Assembly (NCBI GenBank): GCA_016789405.1
Contig: JAEUPQ010000034.1
Location: forward strand, 91,872-155,871
Length of the DNA stretch: 64,000 bases
Source of the DNA: Lysobacteraceae bacterium
Lineage (GTDB): Bacteria > Pseudomonadota > Gammaproteobacteria > Xanthomonadales > Xanthomonadaceae
Direction: 5' to 3'
Positions 57,166 to 64,000 of this stretch are shown piece by piece; the stretch's first letter is position 1, and every line of letters begins with the position of its first letter. The position numbers and the translations under genes were made by a program. The notes under the pieces are model-generated. The model searched no databases, was not told the DNA's origin, and worked only from the letters and a program-made list of their open reading frames with translations.

Positions 57166-57900
57166 ATGATGATCGACTGGCTGGTGCTCTCCGCCGCGCT
57201 GCTCAGCGGCCTGCTGGGTGGCGTGCACTGCGCCGCGATGTGCGGCGCCATCGCCACCAGCCTCTCGTTCGGTCAGAAAGCGGACTCGGCCTGGACGCAA
57301 TGGCTGCATGCGCTGCAGCCGAACCTCGGTCGCGTGCTTGGCTACACCGTGGCCGGCGCCATCGTCGGCGGATTCGGCCATGGCCTCGTGGCGCTGGCGC
57401 AGCAGACGTCGTTGATGATCGCCATGCGCGTCGGCGTCGGCCTGCTGATGGTCGTCGTCGCGCTGCGCATGCTCGATCCGCGCGGTCGCTTCAATCCTTT
57501 GTCCAGACCCGCCAATGCCGTGTGGAGCCGCCTGCAACCGCTGCAGCGCAACCTGCTGCCCGCCGACACCACGCTCAAGCGCATCGGCATCGGTCTGCTC
57601 TGGGGCTGGCTGCCCTGCGGGCTCAGCGCGACCCTGCTCGCGACAGCGTGGCTGCAGGCCAGCGCGCTGAACGGCGCGCTGACCATGCTCGCCTTCGGCC
57701 TCGGCACGCTGCCGGTGATGCTGCCGCTGACCTGGAGCGGCGCGCGTCTCGGCCAGCGCCTGCAGCGCGGCGGCCTGCGCACGGCAGCCGGCATCCTCGT
57801 GCTGCTGGCCGGACTCGTCACCATCGCCGCACCGTGGCTGATGCAGGTGCCGGCCCTGCACGGCGTGCTGTCCGCACTGGGGTGCCAGCCGCTGGCCTGA
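57166..57900 (+). CDS. DsbD/TauE-type membrane protein next to cbb3 genes
   Basis: This is a 244-residue inner-membrane protein with about six helices, of the sulfite exporter TauE/SafE (DsbD_2-like) group. The N-terminal motif HCAAMCGAIAT in the first helix and LLWGWLPCGLSATLLATAW in a later one carry conserved Cys and Gly residues. Relatives next to ccoS are linked to copper delivery to cbb3 oxidase, so a role in assembly is plausible. The motifs alone do not decide between copper handling and sulfite-like transport. ATG at 57166 or 57169; the ribosome site is weak. Confidence 0.82.
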   Translation: MMIDWLVLSAALLSGLLGGVHCAAMCGAIATSLSFGQKADSAWTQWLHALQPNLGRVLGYTVAGAIVGGFGHGLVALAQQTSLMIAMRVGVGLLMVVVALRMLDPRGRFNPLSRPANAVWSRLQPLQRNLLPADTTLKRIGIGLLWGWLPCGLSATLLATAWLQASALNGALTMLAFGLGTLPVMLPLTWSGARLGQRLQRGGLRTAAGILVLLAGLVTIAAPWLMQVPALHGVLSALGCQPLA

Positions 57901-57954
57901 GATACACGGCCCGGGGATGACGGCCGGTCCCGCCATGCGCCTACACTCGTCGCG

Positions 57955-58842
57955 ATGACCACGCTACCCGCCATCGACGGCGTCGCCGCAAGCCGTTTCC
58001 AGCTGCCGCCCGGGCCATGGACCACCGTGCTCGATGCGCTGTGCGTCTGTTTCCCGAAGGTGGATCGCGACACCTGGGTCTCGCGTTTCGATCGAGCGCG
58101 GATTTTCGACGCCGCGGGCACGCCGCTGCGGATGGATGCGCCGTATCGCGTCGGCGCGGAGATCCGCTACTACCGCGAAGTCGCAAGCGAGGTCCGCCTC
58201 GATGTCGAGGAAACGATCCTCCACGTCGATGGGGACCTGATCGTCGTCGACAAGCCGCACTTCCTGCCGGTGATGCCCGGCGGCGGCTACGTCGCGGACA
58301 CCCTGCTGGCGCGGCTGGTCCGTCGCTTCGGCGACATCGGCATCGTGCCGCTGCACCGGCTGGACCGGCTCACGGCCGGTGTCGTGCTGTTTTCGGTGAA
58401 TCCCGCCACGCGATCGCGCTACCAGGCGCTGTTCCGCGACCGCGTGATCGACAAGCGCTACGAAGCGATCGCAGCGCCGCTGCCAGAAGCGACCTTTCCG
58501 CTTCAGCGGCATTCGCGACTGGAACGCGGCGAGCCCTTCTTCCGCATGCGCGAGGCCGATGGCGAGGCGAATGCGTTCACCGACATCGACGTGCTGGAAC
58601 GCGGCACCACGGCATGGCGCTACGCACTGTCGCCAGTCACCGGCCGCAAGCACCAGCTGCGCGTGCACATGGCCGCGCTGGGCGCGCCGATCGCGAACGA
58701 TCCGCTGTACCCGGTGCTGCACGATGCGACGGCGGACGACCTTTCGCATCCACTCAAGCTGCTTGCGCGCTCGCTGTCCTTCATCGACCCGATCACCGGC
58801 GTGGCAAGGCGTTTCGAGAGCGGCCAGGCCCTGGACGCGTGA
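57955..58842 (+). CDS. RluA-family pseudouridine synthase
   Basis: This is a 295-residue enzyme that would change uridine to pseudouridine in rRNA or tRNA. An N-terminal S4-like part (TWVSRFDRARIFDAAGTPLRMD) is followed by the catalytic domain. The catalytic Asp is in PLHRLDRLTAGVVLFS. Further family text is DKRYEAIAAPLP, LSPVTGRKHQLRVHMAALG and DPLYP. The exact target (RluA, RluC or TruC type) cannot be read. It meets recQ head-on with a seven-base gap and no terminator. Confidence 0.9.
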   Translation: MTTLPAIDGVAASRFQLPPGPWTTVLDALCVCFPKVDRDTWVSRFDRARIFDAAGTPLRMDAPYRVGAEIRYYREVASEVRLDVEETILHVDGDLIVVDKPHFLPVMPGGGYVADTLLARLVRRFGDIGIVPLHRLDRLTAGVVLFSVNPATRSRYQALFRDRVIDKRYEAIAAPLPEATFPLQRHSRLERGEPFFRMREADGEANAFTDIDVLERGTTAWRYALSPVTGRKHQLRVHMAALGAPIANDPLYPVLHDATADDLSHPLKLLARSLSFIDPITGVARRFESGQALDA

Positions 58843-58849
58843 TCGCGCG

Positions 58850-60691
58850 TCAGCCCTGGCCCAGCAGCACTTCGAGCACGTCTTCGCCGTAGCGCGCCAG
58901 TTTCGCGCCGCCAATGCCCGGCACGCGCGACAGCGCATGCATCGAATCCGGGCGGCGCTCGGCGATCTCGCGCAGCGTGCTGTCGTGGAAGATGACGTAG
59001 GCGGGCACGTTCTGCTCCTTCGCCAGGCGCGCGCGCAGGTCGCGCAGCGCGCGGAACAGCGGCAGCGCCTCGGGCAGCACGGCCACGCCGGTGCGCGGTC
59101 GGTCGTCGCGGCGCGAAGCCTTCTCGACCAGTTCGCGTCGCATCGACACGCGCTGTCCGCCGGTGAGCACGATCCGGCTGGCATCGGTCAGGCGCAGGCC
59201 GCCGTAGGCTTCGGCGTCGACACTCAGCAGCCCCATCGCGACGAGCTGGCGGAACACGCCACGCCAGGTCTTCGCATCGAGATCCGCACCGATGCCGTAG
59301 GTACTGACGCGGTCGTGGCCGAACTGGCGGATCTTCTCGCCCTCGCCGCCGCGCAGCACGTCGATGACGTGCGCGGCGCCGAAACGCTGGCCGGTGCGAT
59401 ACACGCAGCTGAGCGCCTTGCGCGCGGCGTCCGTCGCGTCCCACTGCTCCGGTGGCGACAGGCAGTTGTCGCAGTTGCCGCAGTCGGTTGGATACGTCTC
59501 GCCGAAGCTGGCGAGCAGCACGCGGCGCCGGCATTGCAGAGTCTCGCAGTAGCCGAGCAACTGATCGAGCTTGCGCCGCTCGAGCTGCTTGCGCTCCTCG
59601 CCGGCTTCGCCCTGTTCGATCATCTGCTTGAGCAGCACCACGTCGCCCAGGCCGTAGCACAGCCAGGCGTCGGCCGCCTCGCCGTCGCGGCCGGCGCGGC
59701 CGGTTTCCTGGTAATAGCCTTCGAGCGATTTCGGCAGGTCCATGTGCGCGACGAAGCGCACGTCGGGTTTGTCGATGCCCATGCCGAAGGCGATCGTGGC
59801 GACGACGACCACGCCGTCCTCGCGGATGAACCGGCGCTGGTGCTCGGCGCGCACGCTCGCGTCCAGGCCTGCGTGGTAGGGCAGGGCCTTGAAACCCTGG
59901 CTTGCGAGGAACTCGGCGGTTTCCTCGACCTTGCGCCGCGACAGGCAGTAGACGATGCCGGCCTCGTCGCGATGCTGCTTGAGGAAGTCCAGCAACTGGC
60001 GGCGGCCGTTGTCCTTCTGCACGATGGCGTAGCGGATGTTCGGACGATCGAACGAACTGACGAACCAGCGCGCCTCCTCCAGTTGCAGGCGCTCGACGAT
60101 CTCGCGCTGCGTCGGCGGGTCAGCGGTCGCTGTGAGCGCGACGCGCGGCACCTGCGGCCAGCGCTCGTGCAGCACGGTCAGTTCGCGGTATTCGGGCCGG
60201 AAATCGTGGCCCCACTGCGACACGCAGTGCGCCTCGTCGATCGCGAACAGCGCGATGCCCGGGCCGGCCTGCGCGCGGTCGAGCAGCGACAGGAAGCGCG
60301 ACGTGAGCAGGCGTTCGGGCGCGACGTAGAGCAGGTCGAGTTCGCCGGCGAGCAGCGCGCGCTCGACGCGCGATGCGTTCTCGGCATCGAGCGTCGAGTT
60401 GAGGTATTCGGCGCGCACGCCGACCTGGCGCAGCGCATCGACCTGGTCCTGCATCAGCGCGATCAGCGGCGACACCACCACGCCGACGCCGTCGCGCAGC
60501 AGCGCCGGCACCTGGAAGCACAGCGACTTGCCGCCGCCGGTGGGCATGAGGACCAGCGCATCGCCACCGTCGGCGATGTGCTCGACGATCTCGCGCTGCG
60601 GGCCGCGGAAGTCCTCGTGGCCGAAGACGCGGCGCAGGAGGTCGCGCGCCATGGTCTGCATGGCCGGGGTCGCGCCGTCGCCCGGGCTCAC
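58850..60691 (-). CDS. recQ: ATP-dependent DNA helicase RecQ
   Basis: RecQ unwinds DNA 3'-5' in recombination and repair. The 613-residue protein has Walker A PTGGGKS (residues 50-56), the DEAH box with [19 protein letters not shown], motif [13 protein letters not shown], the zinc group C-N-C (TDCGNCDNC plus the upstream Cys of [10 protein letters not shown]) and a C-terminal HRDC domain. The start is a GTG whose bases overlap the stop of the upstream FNR gene (GTGA), so its translation is probably coupled to the regulator. An ATG at 60661 or 60652 is the alternative. Confidence 0.94.
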   Translation of the reverse strand: MSPGDGATPAMQTMARDLLRRVFGHEDFRGPQREIVEHIADGGDALVLMPTGGGKSLCFQVPALLRDGVGVVVSPLIALMQDQVDALRQVGVRAEYLNSTLDAENASRVERALLAGELDLLYVAPERLLTSRFLSLLDRAQAGPGIALFAIDEAHCVSQWGHDFRPEYRELTVLHERWPQVPRVALTATADPPTQREIVERLQLEEARWFVSSFDRPNIRYAIVQKDNGRRQLLDFLKQHRDEAGIVYCLSRRKVEETAEFLASQGFKALPYHAGLDASVRAEHQRRFIREDGVVVVATIAFGMGIDKPDVRFVAHMDLPKSLEGYYQETGRAGRDGEAADAWLCYGLGDVVLLKQMIEQGEAGEERKQLERRKLDQLLGYCETLQCRRRVLLASFGETYPTDCGNCDNCLSPPEQWDATDAARKALSCVYRTGQRFGAAHVIDVLRGGEGEKIRQFGHDRVSTYGIGADLDAKTWRGVFRQLVAMGLLSVDAEAYGGLRLTDASRIVLTGGQRVSMRRELVEKASRRDDRPRTGVAVLPEALPLFRALRDLRARLAKEQNVPAYVIFHDSTLREIAERRPDSMHALSRVPGIGGAKLARYGEDVLEVLLGQG

Positions 60692-61452
60692 GCCCGCTTC
60701 TGCTTGCCGTCGCCCGTCGACGGTTCTGCGCCGTGCGCCAGGCGCAGCAGTTCGGCAGCGTTGACGATCTCGACGCGACGACCGGTGACGGCGATGACGC
60801 CGTCGTCCTGCAGGCGGGTGAAGCCGCGACTCACCGTTTCCAGCGCCAGGCCGAGGAAGCGGGCGATGTCTTCGCGGCTCATCGGCAGCTGGAACTGGTG
60901 GTCGGACTGGCCGACGTTGCGGTAGCGCTCACCCAGGCTGTGCAGGAACAGCGCGATGCGCTCGTTGGCCTGTCGCCGCACCAGGATGCCCAGGTGGTCC
61001 TGGTCGCGGTCGACGCTCTGGCCGATCACGCGGAACAGCTGCTGCTGCAGGCTGGGCACCTGCGCGGCCACCCGCGAGAGATCCTCGTAGGGCACTTCGC
61101 ACACGGTGGCGGCGGTCAGGGCCACGCCTTCGCAGCGGTGCTGGCCGCTGCCCAGGGCATCCAGGCCGATCAGCTCGCCGGCCAGATGGAAGCCGAGCAC
61201 CTGCTCCTCGCCGTCCTCGCTGATGCTGACCGACTTGAAGGCGCCCTCGCGGGCGACATAGACCGCGGTCAGCGGGTCGCCGAGCCGGAACAGCCGCTCG
61301 CCGCGGGCGATGGGCTTGCGGCGCTGGACGATATCGTCGAGACGCTGCAGCTCCTCCGCGCCAATGCCGCCGGGCAGGCACAGCTGCCGCACCGAACAAT
61401 AGGTGCAGCCCCTGCGCAGCTTGATCAGGTCGAGTACGGGGGAGTCGCTCAT
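60688..61452 (-). CDS. fnr: FNR/ANR-family oxygen-sensing transcriptional regulator
   Basis: This is a 254-residue Crp-Fnr regulator with the full 4Fe-4S set. C16, C19 and C25 lie in [11 protein letters not shown], and C118 in TVCEVP corresponds to the fourth ligand of E. coli FNR; C107 is an extra Cys. The cNMP-binding-like barrel follows, and the C-terminal helix-turn-helix has [18 protein letters not shown]. The recognition residues E205, S208 and R209 predict the TTGAT half-site, which is the box before ccoN. I chose the ATG at 61452. It is likely activated by loss of O2. It precedes recQ on the same transcript. Confidence 0.95.
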   Translation of the reverse strand: MSDSPVLDLIKLRRGCTYCSVRQLCLPGGIGAEELQRLDDIVQRRKPIARGERLFRLGDPLTAVYVAREGAFKSVSISEDGEEQVLGFHLAGELIGLDALGSGQHRCEGVALTAATVCEVPYEDLSRVAAQVPSLQQQLFRVIGQSVDRDQDHLGILVRRQANERIALFLHSLGERYRNVGQSDHQFQLPMSREDIARFLGLALETVSRGFTRLQDDGVIAVTGRRVEIVNAAELLRLAHGAEPSTGDGKQKRA

Positions 61453-61698
61453 TGCCGGTAGTGTGCCACGCGGCGCTGGCACTGGCGCTTGGACAGTTCG
61501 ACCCGGTACGGCACGACGATAGTCCAATGGCACGGTCCGACGATGGCCCGAAGCGCTCCGGAAGACGGGTGCTGCGACGCCATCTCCCGCCGATCCGTCC
61601 CCCGGGGTCGAATCCGGGCCGCCACACCCTTTATACTGCCCGGGTTCTGCGGCCCGGAAACCGGGTCCGCTCCGTCAACGTCGTTTTCCGGGTGAGTC
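61453..61698. other. Divergent region between fnr and the c5-type cytochrome gene
   Basis: These 246 bases hold the start regions of two divergent genes. A -10-like TATACT lies at 61632-61637 for the rightward gene, without a clear -35, and a GC-rich hairpin-like stretch follows. I found no FNR box here. Confidence 0.4.
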
Positions 61699-62214
61699 GT
61701 GCGCAATTACGATCTGGACTTTCTGAAGCGCTTTTCGATGGTCATCGCCTTCCTCATGGCGCTGACGCTGGGCCTGATCCTGTTCGCGGCCTACCTCCAC
61801 CACAGGCTGCCGGGCCATGTGAACCCGGTCGAAGTGGCCCGTACCGAAGCGCGCATCGCCCCGGCCGGCGACGTCTACGCCGGCGCCACCGGCGAGGCGG
61901 CCAAGGCCGCCGCCGACGTCGCGGCGCTGGAAGCCCTCAAGGCCAACGTGCCTTTCGGCGGCCGCACCGACGGCTCCGAGATCTACAACCAGGGTCCCTG
62001 CGCGGGCTGCCACAAGTCGGGCGCCGGCGGCGCACCGATGCTCGGCGCTGCAGGCATGGGCGCTCGCGCCAGCAAGGGCAAGGACACCCTGTACAAGCAC
62101 GCGATCGAAGGCTTCACCGGCAGCGCCGGCGTGATGCCCGCCAAGGGCGGCAACCCGGCCCTGACCGACGACCAGATCAAGGCCGTCGTCGACTGGATGC
62201 TGGAGCAGGGCTGA
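61699..62214 (+). CDS. Membrane-anchored c5-type cytochrome
   Basis: This is a 171-residue cytochrome with an N-terminal membrane anchor (residues 13-33, SMVIAFLMALTLGLILFAAY). One heme site is at C101-C104-H105 (CAGCHKSG), and the likely axial Met is in GVMPAKGGNPALTDDQIKAVVDW, a typical class I ending of c5 proteins. The start is a GTG at 61699. It is likely an electron donor for terminal oxidases. The cbb3 genes and fnr are close, so a link to microaerobic respiration is plausible. A stem without T-run (62239-62260) follows. Confidence 0.9.
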   Translation: MRNYDLDFLKRFSMVIAFLMALTLGLILFAAYLHHRLPGHVNPVEVARTEARIAPAGDVYAGATGEAAKAAADVAALEALKANVPFGGRTDGSEIYNQGPCAGCHKSGAGGAPMLGAAGMGARASKGKDTLYKHAIEGFTGSAGVMPAKGGNPALTDDQIKAVVDWMLEQG

Positions 62215-62238
62215 TCCCCGCCGGCATCCGCTCCCTGC

Positions 62239-62260
62239 AACGCCGCCTCCGGGCGGCGTT
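62239..62260 (+). terminator. Stem-loop between the cytochrome and the endonuclease gene
   Basis: AACGCCGCC (62239-62247) pairs with GGCGGCGTT (62252-62260) around TCCG. No T-run follows, so termination is doubtful; readthrough into the next gene, 27 bases on, is possible. Confidence 0.45.
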
Positions 62261-62287
62261 GTCCGTTCTGCGCCAGGAGATTTCGCC

Positions 62288-64000
62288 ATGATCCGCATGC
62301 TGTTCCGTCTCTTTCCCGCTGCCGTCGGCCTGATCGTCGCGGGCGCTGCCGCCGCGCAGGGCGGAAGCCTCGCCATCGGGGCGATCCAGGGCAGCGGCGA
62401 TCGCAGCCCGCATGTCGGCGAACGTGTCGTGGTCGAAGGCGTGGTGACGTCGATGCTCACCGGTCCCCGCTCCGGCTTCTTCCTGCAGGACGCCGGCGAT
62501 GGCGATCCTGCGACCTCGGACGCGATCTTCGTCGACGCGGACGGCTTTCCCGGACCGGGCCCCAAGGTCGGCACGTCGATGCGGCTGAGTGGCGTGGTCG
62601 CGGAAGTCGACGCCGGCAAAGGGACGCTGACGGTGCTGCAGGCAGCCTCGGTCGAGCTCGCCAGAATCAGGAGCAGGCCCGTGAAGGCGGGCCCCGTCGT
62701 CCGCCTGAAGGCTCCACCGGCCGACTGGGAGCCCTACGAAGGCATGCGCGTGCGGATCGACACGCCGCTGTACGTGGCCGGCACCCATCGACTGGCCCGC
62801 GACGGCGCCCTGTTCGCGCACTTCGGTGAAGAACGCCTGCGCACGCCGACCGAAGCCGCCGCACCAGGCGACCAGGCACGCGCGCTCGCAGCAGACAACG
62901 CGCGTCGCCTGCTGCGCCTGGACGATGGCAGCGACGAAGACCGCCCGGCATCCGTCTGGTACCTCGGCGACACCCCGCGCACCGGCAGCCGCCTCACGCG
63001 GGTCGAAGGCGTGGTCGACCAGCGCGGTGGCGGCTACCGATTGCAGCTGACCTCGGCACCCAGGGTCCTCGCGGCGAAGCCGCCCGCGCCGCCGAAGGTC
63101 GGCGGCGACGTGCGCATCGCCGGGCTCAACCTGGAGAACTTCTTCAATGGCGACGGTGCCGGCGGCGGTTTCCCGACGCCGCGCGGCGCGCGCACGCCGG
63201 TCGAACTGGACGCCCAGCTCACGCGGCTGGTTGCGACGATCCGCGGCCTCGCCCCTGACATCGCCGCGCTGATGGAGGTCGAGAACGACGGCTTCGGCCC
63301 GGAATCGGCGATCGCGCTGCTGGTGAAGACGCTGAACGACGATGGCAGCGACTGGCGATTCGTCGACGCCGGCAAAGGCCCGGGCAGCGACCAGATCCGG
63401 GTCGGCATGCTCTACCGCGCGTCGCGGGTGACCCCGGTCGGCGCGCCGGCCACGCTGGAGGACGACCTGTTCGGCACGCACAGCCGGCCGCCGCTGGCGC
63501 AGAGCTTCCGCGCCGGGAAGGGCCCGGTGTTCACGGTGGTGGCCAATCACTTCAAGTCGAAGGGCTGCGGCGAAGCCAGCGGCACCGACGCCGACCAGAA
63601 GGACGGACAGGGCTGCTGGAATGCCGCGCGCACCGAATCCTCGCGGCGCCTGGACACCTGGCTGCGCACCGATCCGACGCGATCAGGCAGCGACCTGCGG
63701 ATGATCGTCGGCGATCTGAACGCCTACCGGATGGAAGACCCGGTCCGCCTGCTGGTCGATGCCGGCTGGCGCGATGCCTTCGCGGGCCACCGCGGCGAGA
63801 CGCCCTACAGCTACGTCTACGACAACCAGACCGGCCGCCTGGACCATGCCCTGCTCAGCCCGTCGCTGGCCGCACGCCTGGTCGACGCGGCGGAATGGCA
63901 CAGCAATGCCGACGAGCCCGACAGCCGCGGCTACCAGGAGGCGCCCGGCCAGCGTGGCCCCTGGCGCAGCTCCGACCACGACCCGCTGGTGGTGGGCTTC
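62288..64000 (+). CDS. Secreted endonuclease/exonuclease/phosphatase-family nuclease (ExeM/NucH-like), 3' end missing
   Basis: The frame is open from the ATG at 62288 to the window end (571 codons so far). A signal peptide covers about residues 1-22 (FPAAVGLIVAGAAAAQG). An OB-like domain follows (RVVVEGVVTSMLTGPRSGFFLQD, in parts), as in ExeM/NucH nucleases. The nuclease domain begins near LNLENFFNGDG and has MEVENDG (metal Glu), VVANHFKSKGC (catalytic His), MIVGDLNAY (Asp-Asn) and the final SDHDPLVV. The catalytic set is complete, so only a short tail lies beyond the window. It would degrade extracellular DNA. GGAGA lies before the ATG. Confidence 0.9.
   Translation, partial: MIRMLFRLFPAAVGLIVAGAAAAQGGSLAIGAIQGSGDRSPHVGERVVVEGVVTSMLTGPRSGFFLQDAGDGDPATSDAIFVDADGFPGPGPKVGTSMRLSGVVAEVDAGKGTLTVLQAASVELARIRSRPVKAGPVVRLKAPPADWEPYEGMRVRIDTPLYVAGTHRLARDGALFAHFGEERLRTPTEAAAPGDQARALAADNARRLLRLDDGSDEDRPASVWYLGDTPRTGSRLTRVEGVVDQRGGGYRLQLTSAPRVLAAKPPAPPKVGGDVRIAGLNLENFFNGDGAGGGFPTPRGARTPVELDAQLTRLVATIRGLAPDIAALMEVENDGFGPESAIALLVKTLNDDGSDWRFVDAGKGPGSDQIRVGMLYRASRVTPVGAPATLEDDLFGTHSRPPLAQSFRAGKGPVFTVVANHFKSKGCGEASGTDADQKDGQGCWNAARTESSRRLDTWLRTDPTRSGSDLRMIVGDLNAYRMEDPVRLLVDAGWRDAFAGHRGETPYSYVYDNQTGRLDHALLSPSLAARLVDAAEWHSNADEPDSRGYQEAPGQRGPWRSSDHDPLVVGF

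Noticed and set aside
58559..60925. A 788-codon plus-strand frame opposite recQ
   Set aside because: RecQ on the minus strand has complete helicase, zinc and HRDC parts; this frame is a shadow.

Overview
The window is high-GC DNA (roughly two thirds G+C), densely packed with genes. Gene content and protein style point to a gammaproteobacterium of the Lysobacteraceae (Xanthomonadaceae) such as Luteimonas or Lysobacter. The clues are the GTAG-tailed REP palindromes, the mlaFEDCB-A order, the recC-recB-recD order, Lrp next to phhA, and the secreted DUF4189 protein. This assignment is an inference from style and synteny, not from a database search. I see no tRNA, rRNA, CRISPR array, insertion sequence or prophage.

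Layout. 1-3745: end of gltB and complete gltD (glutamate synthase). 3875-6740: a TetR regulator behind a membrane-anchored START-domain protein, then three small proteins of unknown function. 6768-8973: a PaaK/CapK-like adenylate-forming enzyme and folE. 9224-10117: a secreted DUF4189 protein. 10188-18903: recC-recB-recD, read leftwards with 4-base overlaps. 18975-29890: two giant Ig-repeat autotransporters, read leftwards (1251 and 2323 residues). 30175-32823: three phage-tail-collar (MdpB-like) proteins, a GNAT acetyltransferase and a DUF6916 protein. 33093-37373: the complete Mla lipid-transport system. 37395-41603: rmuC, an unknown secreted protein and an RlmI-like methyltransferase. 41661-42859: a yybP-ykoY-type manganese riboswitch with its own terminator, ahead of a TerC/Alx-type membrane protein. 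42930-46984: rhomboid protease, small outer-membrane barrel, DUF2238 membrane protein and M28 peptidase lipoprotein. 46981-47086: a REPIN-like palindromic repeat. 47117-48621: divergent Lrp regulator and phhA with palindromic operator-like sites between them. 48736-57129: an FNR box and the complete cbb3 oxidase locus ccoNOQP-orf-ccoGHIS. 57166-58842: a DsbD/TauE-type copper or sulfite-like membrane protein and a pseudouridine synthase. 58850-61452: fnr-recQ, read leftwards. 61699-64000: a c5-type cytochrome and a secreted endonuclease cut off by the window end.

How the parts work together. The right-hand part is a microaerobic respiration island. A 4Fe-4S FNR-type regulator carries the ETVSR recognition helix. 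A perfect TTGAT-N4-ATCAA site lies where a class II FNR promoter needs it before ccoN, and the oxidase, its copper pump and assembly factors follow, with a c-type cytochrome next to fnr. The middle is an envelope region: Mla proteins keep outer-membrane lipid asymmetry, and the two autotransporters plus the collar/GNAT/DUF6916 cassette look like a surface-display locus. That surface locus is the least understood part of the window and the best candidate for an undescribed system.
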